64,000 nt of DNA from Pleurostoma richardsiae (taxonomy: Eukaryota > Ascomycota > Sordariomycetes > Calosphaeriales > Pleurostomataceae): NCBI GenBank assembly GCA_030052745.1, contig JANBVO010000006.1:372001-436000 (forward strand), written 5' to 3'. Below, piece after piece: positions 36,562 through 46,867 of this stretch. A program made the translations under genes and the position numbers. Within the stretch, counting starts at the first letter, position 1. Each line of letters begins with the position of its first letter. Below the pieces are notes generated by a model that did no database searches, had not been told where the DNA came from, and worked only from the letters and a program-made list of their open reading frames with translations.

Positions 36562-37932
36562 GAGAAACGCGGATATTGCCATCTCTTAATCCTTATCCCC
36601 AATCACCGCGGAGATGTCCTAAATCATACAAGGCACGAGGGCCTTACGTCTTGCGGGTACGTTCACTTTCCAGACAGCCTACACCTTTTCAGGATATTTA
36701 TGGAGGAGGCAGGACATGTGGCTTCTTGTGAGCTCGCATCAGTAGAACATTCGCTCTCGCATTGTAGCTATAGACTGTGTTGCGCAGCCAAACGGCCAAG
36801 TTTTGGCCTAAGCTGGCGCTTATCGCACCGCAGCGGCGCCATATCAGACAGCTCATCTCCACCACGGCGTCCCAGCCTCCCAGGACGGATATGGTTGTGC
36901 AGTTACGCTGCGGTAAGCGGTCTTGCTGCATAGAGATGTGCGGCTGGCGTCTGGAGGGTATAGATATTGCATCATCCCTTCCACTGGCGTCTTCTCGCGT
37001 TGCGGTTCGAGCTATCCTCATATAGATGGGATGGCCGATGTAAGTTCGCCAGCCTAATCAACAACGAGAATCAGGCCAGACAGCTGCAAATTGGCACGCT
37101 GGAACCACTTACGGGCTTGATGTGAGGTTGATTTAAGCGGTGGCGAAGAGCCACGTGCATACACACCAGCCTTGATCGGACGTCCTGGAGGGGGAGGGCA
37201 GTGATTCAGAGCGAGCGAGACAGGCTTCCCCTGTCCTGCGGGGAACTCGCCTCCCTGCCGGCAGTTCTCCCGCTGCCATGCCCTTCCACCCCCTTGTCCA
37301 GCTGTCAGCGCGACACGCAGGCTCGGTACGAGCCGAGCTGAAGGTAATCTCAGGTCGTCGAGCCCGCGCTGTCGGACGCCGTGTGGTTGCATCGATGCCA
37401 GCATGAATCGTTCGATTCTTCCCCGATGGTGCTGGGCGCCAGCGACGAACGGAGACTGAATAGACAAACATTCGGGATCGAGGTCAGATGGTGACGAGAG
37501 CTGGAAATCCGCAAAGGCGCGATGCTGACTGGCTACAAGTCATCTCGGTAGGTAAATCTCCCTCTGCTCGTCACCCCTCGGCTTGCATTGCCGTGTCGAC
37601 GACATCAAGAAAGAAGCTAGGCCGGGCAGCCACCCGTCGACATCAGGCCACTGGCACCCAGTCCAGGAGGGCCCAGACTGCAGTGCATAGAGTCTCCCTT
37701 GCGTGGGTAAAAAAAAATCATTCGATTCTCCCTCCTCTCAGACACTGGCGAGGAGGACGGGTGCACAGGAGGGAAGGGCAGTAGGACAGGCGAGTCAGAG
37801 CAGAGAAGAGACCTCTGCGCAGCTTTCCAGCATGGCTTCAGAGCATTAATAGTCGAACCATACTATGCGACACGTCAACATAGAGCAGGTCTGTCGCAGG
37901 GTTTGGGGTTTGAGTTCGAAGCCATGTGAAAC

Positions 37933-37946
37933 CCGAAGGTTTTCGG
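37933..37946. repeat. Palindrome CCGAAGGTTTTCGG (left copy)
   Basis: Five-base inverted arms CCGAA/TTCGG around a 4-bp centre. The reverse complement of the copy at 38173 differs from it at one of 14 positions, so the two copies face each other. Confidence 0.75.
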
Positions 37947-38172
37947 GGATTCAGCCCCTCTCTCCAGTGCGCCCTCGCTCGGTTGCGGGCGGCGGTTGGG
38001 CACATTTGCGTCCGCACTGGCGCCATTCTGCAGCTGTGACCACCGAGGTGCGAAGCATTGGAAGTCGGCTCTCGGCCTTGCAGACTTAGCGGCTCCAAAG
38101 ACCATTCTCTTCGAACCCTTGCTTCCCTGTCCCGGCCGATTATGGCCTGATGTTCTTGGGCGAGAATTGATG

Positions 38173-38186
38173 CCGAAAACTTTCGG
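38173..38186. repeat. Palindrome CCGAAAACTTTCGG (right copy)
   Basis: Six-base inverted arms CCGAAA/TTTCGG around AC. It lies 240 bp to the right of the related palindrome at 37933 and is in the inverse orientation. Confidence 0.75.
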
Positions 38187-40388
38187 GGTAGCGGGGAAGC
38201 AGAGCCAGCTGGCTCTCAAATGGGAATCCTGCCGGTCTGGGCTGTGAGTTGGGAGCTGCTGTCCGCAAAGCGAGCCAATACAGATCGATTGCGAGATCTG
38301 ATCAGGCCACTTTACAGTGGCGAGCAGCTTCGGGCTGCCATACACTGCCATAGACGCTCATCTCAATACAAATTAGTACCGAGCGCAAGGGGGCCAGCTT
38401 GGTCGACGACTCGTGCTACTGTTTCCCATCTTGACCTTAAAGCCAATGTATGCCCACGCTGCTCATTGTCCAGCATTCAGTTACGGAAAGTCAAACTGTC
38501 CACCGAGTCTTGCAGCACCGGTCAGAGAGCGTACTTCGATCGAAGGTGTATACCCCTTTTCCCTTCATCGTTGCTATAACAGCTCTGGCCAGCGAAACCA
38601 CTAGTGTTCAAGGGACCTTGTTGCCACGCGCCCAGGGCCTCTCCTCTCAACCTCTTACCTCCCTGCTTAAGTGCACATTTCCGCCGGATGCGCTCGAAAA
38701 AACCTAACTTGGAGTCCAGGCGGCCCGGGGAAAGTTCCCAAGCAGTCCCCGATGCTGGAAACGCATCGTCAACCACTCGTTTGAGCTGCTAAGGCACGCC
38801 TGGCATCCACACCAAGTGCCTCTTCTTCTGCCGCATAGCATCGGTACTTCTAAAGCAGCAGAGATGGCTAGATGGGGACATTCTGCGTCAGCTCACGTCA
38901 AGAGACGGAGAACCTCCGCGGCTATTGGTCGATCGCGCGGGATATGCGGTTGGTCGGAAGACGACATCCATCAACACCAGTGATGAGGAGAAGAGTTCTC
39001 GAACGGGGCAGAACACACCCCGTATCTTGATGTCACGATCAGCACACCGAAGTATGGCTCAGAATCAACGGGGACATTCCGGATGGCGCCTGCTAGCAAC
39101 CAACCAACTCGAGCAACCTAGTGCCGACCCTCCTTGTTTCCCAATAATCCGTGACGCCATCACCAACGATACTCACCTCCCGTTTGATCTAGACTCGACT
39201 CAATGAGACAGGCAGCCATGGGTATCACAGAAATCAGGCCATTCGGCTCGTCCAGGCCGTGCCATGCCCTCTTTATCGGGACGGATGCATCGTCGCGCGG
39301 ACCCCGAGACAAGGGAGCCCCTTGATGCCCTCGCGAATCAAAGTTGCGGTCAAGCCTTGTGGCTGGCCAGTCCGTGTTGCACGGCGTGCTGTCCAGGACT
39401 GGCCTTCGGTGCAGGGTCAGCCAACGTGTCTGAGTGTTGTAGCACTTGAAACGAGGCGGCCCATCAAACGAGTGAGAAGGCGGGAACCAGCCTGGGGGAC
39501 AGAGAACCACCAGAGAAACACGATGCTAGGTGCGACGACGGGCGCTCTCGAATGACTGTGAGGGGCCGTCGACATCCCAAGTCGCTATGATGACCCGAAC
39601 GAGCGCCAAGAGTGAAGGAGGGCCGTCGATGGGAAGACAAAGTACCACCTGGACGCGAGGCAAGATCGATCTGGGCCGGGCTGGGCCAGCTAGCACGGCT
39701 GGGCGGAAAGCCACAAAACTGAACTTGGGTGTCGGAGAGCGAGATCACAGGCACGGCGACCCTACCAGCATCACCCCCTCGCCCTCCGGGCAGCCGGCAG
39801 CTGGTCCCCGGGAGGGTCGACGGAGGGTGGGGGAAACCAGAGCTGAAAACCTGCCGCAACACCAGCCCTCTCTGGATACGGGCGATGGAGCCTGCGGCTC
39901 TCTGTGTCGGCAATCGGGACGGGTAGAAGCGAGGGGACGATGCCTGGGTTGGCGCCAGACAAACATAGGACGGACCGGGACCCTGGCGGCGAGAAGGAGA
40001 AGGGGGGTCCCAGGGGACGGGCGATGGTGCGTCCGGCGTGGGACGACATCCTGAAGGACTGGAAAAAAGAAAGCATGCGCACGCATATGATGCTTCTGGT
40101 AAAGAAGCGCGAGATGGAGGATGCAGCTAGACCACTTACACACCGTCACACAGCAGAAGCCTTCTTAGTCATCCTGCCTGCGCGTGCTCGAGGCCAATTG
40201 CAACCGAGGAGGCCGTGGGGAGGAGGAGAAGGTACATGCCGCGAGTACCCAGAGGGCCCCCTTTCTGTACGGCGGCCAGCCAACATAGGGGTGTCCCGGG
40301 CTGCATTCCCTCTGCTGCCTGCCCGTCTCTTTCGATTTCTTCGACAGACTCCGGCCAGGGCATCTATCAAGTCTGTCAGATTTCACCA

Positions 40389-40394
40389 TATAAA
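40389..40394 (+). promoter_or_regulatory. Probable TATA box of the Zn2Cys6 gene
   Basis: TATAAA lies 79 bp before the start codon at 40473, a spacing that gives a leader of roughly 40-60 nt. The sequence between is C/T-rich, as in fungal transcription starts. Confidence 0.5.
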
Positions 40395-40472
40395 CAGCCT
40401 CATCCGCCAGATCTTCTCCAGAATCTCTCGCTCGTCTCTAACCCCCGAGACTGCCTTCTCTCGAGTTTCCAG

Positions 40473-43001
40473 ATGGATTCTCTTCCCGTTGAGAAGCCCC
40501 GGGTTCGGCGTGCGGTGACCTCGTGTCGCGAGTGTCAGCGTCGGAAGCAGAAGGTCGGTTCACTTCCCCCCATCCCCCTTAAGAGAGAAACCTGGCGCCG
40601 GGAAACTGTCTCCGCAACGGACCCGGCTAACGAGCAAACCCGTGCAGTGCAACCGGGACTGGCCGTGTAAACACTGCCAGACCAGAATGGTGCCGCATCT
40701 GTGCAAGTTTGCGGTAAAGAGGAAGAGGAGGACGGCCAGGGCTAGGACCCTCGCTGCCTCTAACGGCGGCCTGATGTAGGTTCTCCCGGTCTTCCCACCC
40801 GCAGCCTCTCCCCTGTTCGCCCAAAAAACCTTGGTAGTCGAATAGAGAGCTTCTCAAAACCGCTGCTGTTGCGTTACCAGATTTGCTAATCTGGTGTTCA
40901 AATGATTCAGACAGTCGAGGAAGGGGAAAGAGAATGACTTCGATGTTAACCATGAAGCGTCGAGTTCCTCTTCCGAAGACCACGAAATGGTCCTCGTGGA
41001 CGGGCTGGCGAAACTTGGCTACATGCCAACGCACCAAGTCTTCGACATAGGACTTGCTTCGGGAGTGAGTCTTCATGTTACCTTATAATTTTCCCAGAGG
41101 CCGACCATGAGAGCCAAGGCATAGCATACTGAATATGACTCAAGGATCCTGCGATTCGTTTCGAGGAATATGTTCAGGGGCAACGTGAAGAGGTCGAAAT
41201 TGCCCTCAAGAGCATTCTTCCTAAGCCGTATACGGGTTCGTCGTATACCCTCCAACCCCGCAGACGGACCGACGAAGCTGACTGTTGCCTGTCCAGAGTG
41301 TCTCGTGCAAAATTTCCTACAGGGAAACAACTTCCAGTACTATTCCATCTACCCACAGCAACTACAAGGTCAATGCAGTCAGTGGTGGGCAGACAGAGCT
41401 TCCGGGAGGCAGCTCAGCCCTGAAATCACTTGCCTGCTCCTACGAGTGTGCGCATGCTCCTGCCAATATCTCGAAGCATCCCTTCGTGAAAGGCTAGAGC
41501 TGGAGCTTGGTGAGAAAGCACAGGTCCTGACCGATCGGTTCCACGCCGCCGCGCTGAGGCTTAGCAATACCGTCTCCCCGGGGCGTGGAGGGCTGGCTCA
41601 AGTACAGCAGCTCTTTCTCACTGCTTCTTGGTACAAGTCTGAAGCCCACATGGTTGAAGCGTGGCATGCTTTGAGTAATGCATGCCGTCAAGCACAGGAG
41701 CTGGGTGCGTTCCCCTCTTCTCCGCTTACGGCCCCGGATCTCATGAACATCTGAGAAAAGGGGTCGTAGGAGGACAGTCCAGATATTGAGCCTCGTAGGG
41801 CTGACAATACTCTAGGCATGCACAGAGACGCTGACATCATTGGCATGACTGGATTCGAACGAGAAATGCGTGCGAGAATGTGGTGTATACTCTATGCTTG
41901 GGATTGGTATGTTAAACGTGGATATCCTTTGCCTCCCGCCCGGCTTTCGCTTACATGGCCAGGCAAATGTCCACATTGTTAGGACGACCAATGCTCATTG
42001 ACCACAATGACAGTGTCCTCCGCTTGCCCGATGGCATCCTCGAGGCAGTGCCCGGTGATCCTGATCTCCCAAGCCCCATCTGCCACGTTGTGCTCCAGGC
42101 GCAGCTAGGTCAGAGAATATCGGAGAGATTCCAGAGCATCAACGACCATCTCACCGCGGAGCAAACAATTGCCATCCGGCAGGAGCTCCAAGACTGGATG
42201 AACAGCTTCCCCCCGGTCTACAGAGCCACGGACCCGGACACGCATTGGGACGATGCGTATCCCTACCTCAAGTTCCAGCGCAACCAGCTCACCGTGATCG
42301 GCTATTGCTACATGCTCCGGCCCCTGAAGCCCTGGATCAGCGGGATTGCCGACGAGACGGCCTCGCCGTTGGCGTGGGGGTTCCGGGTCGCCGGCGTCGA
42401 CATCTGCCTCGACATCATACGGTTGTCGGAGCGGTTCTGCGAGGTCATCTACCCGGACAACGCGAAGTACTTCTTCACCCTCTTCTTCATCTTCGACGCC
42501 GCCACTGTCCTCTGCTCGGCCATCTACCACGACGTTGAGGGCAACCTGCCTCAGCGCTACCAGGCCGTGCAGGCCCTGCGCTCGGCCCTGATCGTCATCG
42601 ACGAGGTCTGCCACCTCACCAAGACGGCCGTCGTATCGTACATCATCCTCAAGCAGCTTGTCAGGGGCCTGCCCCTCACGCCATACGAGAAGGCCGTGCT
42701 TGACGTCGGCTCTCCCAAGAACTTAGGGATCGACTCGTCGACCCTGCAGCACGCCCTCGTGTCTGGTAACGTCTGCCTTCAATCTCTGCTGCAGGTTCCA
42801 ACCGCCGGGCCAGTGGGGTTTGTTCCGTATGTGCCGCCGACGATGCCCGAATGGCAGGTCCCGGAGATGCCGCCACTTACGCCTCATGCCGAGCTGGCTG
42901 CTGACTTTGTCAACACGGGAGTCCAGCACATAGCGCCCATATGGAATTGGCAGATCCTCAACGTGGACCTCAGCGAACCCTTCTCGACTTTGGTACTCTA
43001 A
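40473..43001 (+). CDS. Zn2Cys6 fungal transcription factor with fungal_trans domain
   Basis: Seven exons: 40473-40553, 40648-40775, 40911-41064, 41145-41235, 41297-41704, 41816-41906 and 41963-43001, giving 663 residues with frame kept at all six junctions. The first junction completes the binuclear zinc cluster: Cys18, Cys21, Cys28, Cys34, Cys37 and Cys46. The fungal_trans (middle homology) domain spans about 130-450 (LVQNFLQGNNFQYYSIYP, CRQAQELGMHRD, MRARMWCILYAWDWQM, LLGRPMLIDHND). The second intron (135 bp) has other possible acceptors, so the linker after the cluster is provisional. Such regulators bind CGG-containing sites in the nucleus. The target is unknown; the carboxylesterase gene converges on it with 244 bp between them, a possible but unproven target. 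Confidence 0.88.
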
Positions 43002-43245
43002 GCGAGATGAACGCCATATACTATCTCATACCGGACTATAACTACTAAGGGATACTGTTTTAGGTGAGGAGTGCTTGGTTGGTGCTTTTGGCTTCTAGGC
43101 CAGCGAAAAGTTGTGTGCGGTCCAGATTTCCCATGGTATTTCATGAGTCTATTTTGACTTTCAAACGACTGGCTTATATTGGTGTGCAAATCAAAAAAGG
43201 AGGGGAAATGGGGTTATAGATAGGTCTGCCTTTCTCACCACCTAT

Positions 43246-45232
43246 CTAGCCGAGCCCAGTACCTACTATAGTGAGCAAAATCGTCAGCATTATCAAACCA
43301 CACTGGGTCGCACCACCTATCCGTACACTCCCAGCCGCAGACGCCGCCGACGTCGTAGTTGACTGGTTCGCCGTGGCGTTGCTGCTGCCACTCTCCGTCT
43401 GATTCGCGTCCAGCTGCGCAATCTCCCGCGCGACCGCGTCCCAGAAGTCGCACATGCTGTAGTCGACCACGCCCGCCTCGTACGTCGCGTTGAAGTTGAC
43501 CCCCAGCGACGCATTGGAAGTGAAGGCCGGCCAGGACCCGCCGGGCGCGCCGCTCTCCGCCATGCTCGTCCACGCCGAGACCATGAACCTGCTCATGGCC
43601 CTCTCCGCGTCGGTGAAGCTGCAGTTGCCGTCGGGCCGCGGCAGGCCGTCGACCGCGCCGAAGACGTAGGGTATCTCGGACGAGTGTGCCGGGCCCAGCA
43701 GGGCCAGGACCGCGGAGTTGTCCGGGATCGCGTCCGCCCAGGGGCACGACGGGGTGTGCCCGAACGAGTACGTCCACGCGGGCGTGCCCCTCGCCACGGA
43801 GGCCGCGAGCCCGCGGCGCGTGGGGCATCGGAACTCGTACTCGGTCATGACGGTCACCGCGGCGTAGTACACCGGGAAGGACGTGTTGCTGAACCTTGAC
43901 AGGCCGTATGTCTCGTTCACCTTCGCCGCGAGCGTGCCGAAATTGTAGGTCAGGAACTCGTCGTACGTGGATTCATTCAGTAGCCCGATGCTCGCCGCGT
44001 ACAAAGGGAGGACGAACAGCGCGCCTTCCTGCGTGTTCGACCCCATGATGATGGGCACCCGGGCCCCGACCTCTGTCGGCTGTGCGGGGAGCACGGTGCC
44101 GTCGATCACGGGGCCCCAGGCCGCACCACGGCCCAGGTGGGTGATCAGCGTGTTCAAGGACGGCACGGAGGTAGAGGTCAGCAGCGAGATGGCACTGGCG
44201 TTGAGCTGCTCCGGCGTCTTCGACCGCAGGCAGGCCGGGTCGGTGAGGCTGCAGTTCAGGGCTTGGGCAAACTGCTGGCTCCAGGGCTCGGCCTCGGCGA
44301 TAGTGGGGAAGGTGACGCCGCCGCCGGACTCCATGGCTGCGGCGCGCATGAGGGCCGGCGCTTGGGGGAGGGTGGTGATGGCCCAGGTATTAAAAGCGCC
44401 GGCGGACTCGCCGAATAGGAGCACCTTTGTCTGCAGGACGTTAGCTAGTATCCCTTTGGGAGCCGGAGAAGACGTGATCGGCCTATAGCCGAAGGGCAAC
44501 TCACAGCGTCACCTCCGAAGGCGGCTACGTTGTCTTGCACCCACTGCAATGCGAGCAGCTGGTCCTGCAAGCCGTAGTTGCCGGTGAGGTTGGCGCTCTG
44601 GAGGGAAATCCATCCCAGAGGTCCAAGGCGATAGTTGGCAGTCACAACTACCGCGTCAGTCGCCAAGTCGCAGCCGTTGTACAAGGGGTCCGCCGTGCCG
44701 CCAGTCTGGTCGCCTCCTCCGTGAAGGAACACCTTGACTGGGAGGCCAGACGTGCCTTGGGCATTCGCCGGTACGAAGACATTCAGAAAGAGGCTAGGAG
44801 AATTGTTTAGTCAGTTCAACACTCTCGCACTGGTATCTACTTTGGCCCCTCTCCCTTCGTTTCGCTTTCCTCATCTCCAATTTCATTTCCATCATGAGCT
44901 TAAAACTGGTCCCGCGGCGCTTACCAATCCTCGGACTGCGGACCGTCTTCTACCAGCGACGTGCCGAACTGCGGACAAGACGGCGGTGCCGCTGTCGCAG
45001 AGAGGTTCCCGTTCCCGTTGTACTTGCTGTCGTAAGCCTGAGGTGCCGCGAAGCGCAGCTCACCCAGGGGCGGCTTGGCGTAGGGAATGGACAGGAATGA
45101 AGTGGCATTTGCCCTGGTACATTGAATGCCCGTTATCGTGCCGTTAGGAACGGTGACGGCGGATGGTACAAGAGCCACGGCGGAAGCCCCGAAGGCCAGA
45201 GGTGCCAGAAAAGCCGGGACCGCTTGCCGCAT
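43246..45232 (-). CDS. Type-B carboxylesterase, secreted, probably GPI-anchored
   Basis: Three exons on the minus strand, 45232-44925, 44793-44505 and 44430-43246 (introns 131 and 74 bp), give 593 residues. The N terminus is a clear signal peptide ([20 protein letters not shown]). The esterase/lipase core shows [14 protein letters not shown], the oxyanion loop [11 protein letters not shown], the nucleophile elbow GESAG with Ser208, Glu334 in GSNTQEGA and His448 in [10 protein letters not shown], so the catalytic triad is complete. The C terminus has a Ser/Thr/Asn-rich linker followed by a hydrophobic run ([16 protein letters not shown]), the pattern of a GPI-anchor signal. Many NxS/T sites support secretion. 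The substrate is unknown; relatives cleave fatty-acid, aryl or mycotoxin esters at the cell surface. Confidence 0.92.
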
Positions 45233-46028
45233 CACGACCCTTCTGTTCAGTCTGGGAACTGGGCTTGATGAAGCGATGAATGATGATGAGAGAATCAGAG
45301 ACCTCCATCGTTGGGATCACAGCCGGGCTCTCGCACTTAATATTGCCTTGTCCAGTCTAAAACATCGGTGTACTATGAGCATACGATTCTCTGGCCGTTC
45401 CCGCTCCCGCTGCCGCTCCCGCTCCGTGAAGGGGCTCGTTCTCGTTTTCTCAACGACATGCACCGCCGCGATGCCCGAAAACGGCATAGTATGCGGCACT
45501 GAAGATTCGCGACCTTTGCCCGGTCGAGTTGGGGGTGCGTCATTATACATGGACTCCATGGCTCGGGAACCAGATAATGGGAGTTAGCGGTCGGCCGGTC
45601 TGTAGTCTGGATGATAGATCCGCCCTCGTCGCGTCAGAAGGAGACGAAGGAGAGCAAGATGGGGGAGGATAAGTTGCGATTGGTTCCCCTGATTGGTCTC
45701 GGGCCCGCTTCCTCGCTCCCCCGACGTCCCCGGCCATCCATCCCATTCGGGCGCCACGAGGCACCGATTCCCACTACTCCGTAGTGTCCGTAGCCCATGT
45801 GGTTGGTACGTTTTAGGTTTATAGCCGGGGCGCCTGTGATCTCGATTGTTCGTTCTGGTATCATTGGTTTGAGGTGAAGACTACTAGAGTGGGAAAACAC
45901 CTTCAGATGTCACAGTGACAGCTGTTTCACTCTGCAATAAGAGTTCGGGTTAAGGTACCTATCTAATGTATCTCATGTAAGAACTGGAAATACTCTGTAA
46001 TAGAGAGGGGGAGAGAGAGAAACTAATT

Positions 46029-46058
46029 TAGGTACCTAGGTAGGTAGGTAGGTACCTT
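46029..46058. repeat. TAGG/GGTACC simple-repeat cluster
   Basis: Four TAGG units flanked on both sides by GGTACCT, making a near-palindromic block of about 30 bp. Similar pieces occur at 18702-18715 and 46281-46332. Confidence 0.8.
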
Positions 46059-46280
46059 ATTAATCGCCCATCCGTTTTGGTTTGTTTGGTTTGTTTGCTT
46101 AATCCAGTGACTGAATGAAACATCCATGAAGAGGGAGGAGCGAATGTCGGCCTGAATGCACCTTCCACTTCAGTCCGATCCTGCCCTCGTACGGGGTACG
46201 ACTAAGATGGCAAATGTACAGTACCCGGCCGTTCCATCCAGATGTTTCACTCTCGTCTCTCGACAACTGGGATTACTACA

Positions 46281-46332
46281 ACCTTACCTTGCTGTACCTA
46301 GGCAAGGTACGGAGGTACCTTAGGTAGGTACA
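46281..46332. repeat. Second GGTACC/TAGGTA cluster
   Basis: Contains CTTACCTTGC, GTACCTAGG, GGTACGGAGGTACC and TTAGGTAGGTAC in about 50 bp, with several overlapping inverted repeats based on the GTAC core. Confidence 0.75.
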
Positions 46333-46816
46333 CTTCTGCGACATCTCTTTCCACATCTGGATCCATCCATATCTTCATCTAAGGTACTCCGTATCCTCAT
46401 TATCATCTGCAGAATATTCCGAAAATCAATCACATCTTCATCGACAGCCATCGGACGTCGGCATCATGACGCCTTGGCGGGGCGTGATGTTTCCCGTAGG
46501 ATCAATCTGACTGCTGATCCCCTGCACAACCACACCAATCACTCTCGCTTCCGCACTGTGGCTGCACCCACAAGCTGCAAATTGCAGGGGAGCTTGTGTG
46601 CAGTGCTGGAGAAGTGCGGCTGATGCTGCCTGTAATGGCGGCGAGGCGCTCGACTGTCGAGGCGCGTGATGCGGCGCAGCGCACCACACCGCTGCAGCCC
46701 AGCCCTACCTGACGAGCCGTTCAGGGGAGGCTGCCTGCATGGACGCCACATATAACCAGTTCAGCTTCGCTCCTACCTTCTGTCCATCTCTCCATGGGCG
46801 CTTCTTTCCGTACGTG

Positions 46817-46867
46817 ATGGCAGAGAGCGGCCAGCACTCTGAAGCGGAAGGGCTAGTCTCAAAATGA
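46817..46867 (+). CDS. Upstream ORF (16 codons) whose stop overlaps the next start
   Basis: ATG at 46817 opens a 16-codon frame (MAESGQHSEAEGLVSK) ended by TGA at 46865-46867. The main start codon of the hydrolase-CorA gene is at 46864-46866, so the two share the sequence ATGA. This arrangement allows stop-then-restart by the same ribosome. It matters only if transcription begins upstream of 46817, which I cannot see. It may also be chance. Confidence 0.4.
   Translation: MAESGQHSEAEGLVSK

Larger units (their letters stand above)
36562..40472. other. Gene-poor region (3.9 kb)
   Basis: The longest stretch without a supported gene. Many open frames exist on both strands (for example 39464-39913 and 39530-40054) but they overlap each other and show no domain or splice pattern. 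It holds an inverted pair of CCGAA palindromes (37933-37946 and 38173-38186) and, at its right end, the TATA box and leader of the Zn2Cys6 gene. The spacing would fit a long regulatory region, a non-coding RNA or a decayed element; I could not decide. Confidence 0.5.
45233..46863. other. Divergent intergenic region (1.6 kb) rich in GGTACC-type repeats
   Basis: Separates the divergently transcribed carboxylesterase and hydrolase-CorA genes. It holds two TACTCCGTA motifs (45775-45783 and 46385-46393), two clusters of TAGGTA/GGTACC simple repeats, and a short upstream ORF before the next gene. No separate gene is supported. Confidence 0.6.

Noticed and set aside
37933-38186. Firm call of a miniature inverted-repeat transposon
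   Set aside because: No target-site duplication and no second copy in the window; kept only as an observation.
39464-40054. Overlapping open frames on both strands in the gene-poor region
   Set aside because: They are Arg/Pro/Gly-rich, mutually antisense and unspliced with no family resemblance.
40473-45232. Secondary-metabolite gene cluster around the Zn2Cys6 regulator
   Set aside because: No polyketide synthase, NRPS, terpene cyclase, P450 or transporter gene is present nearby.
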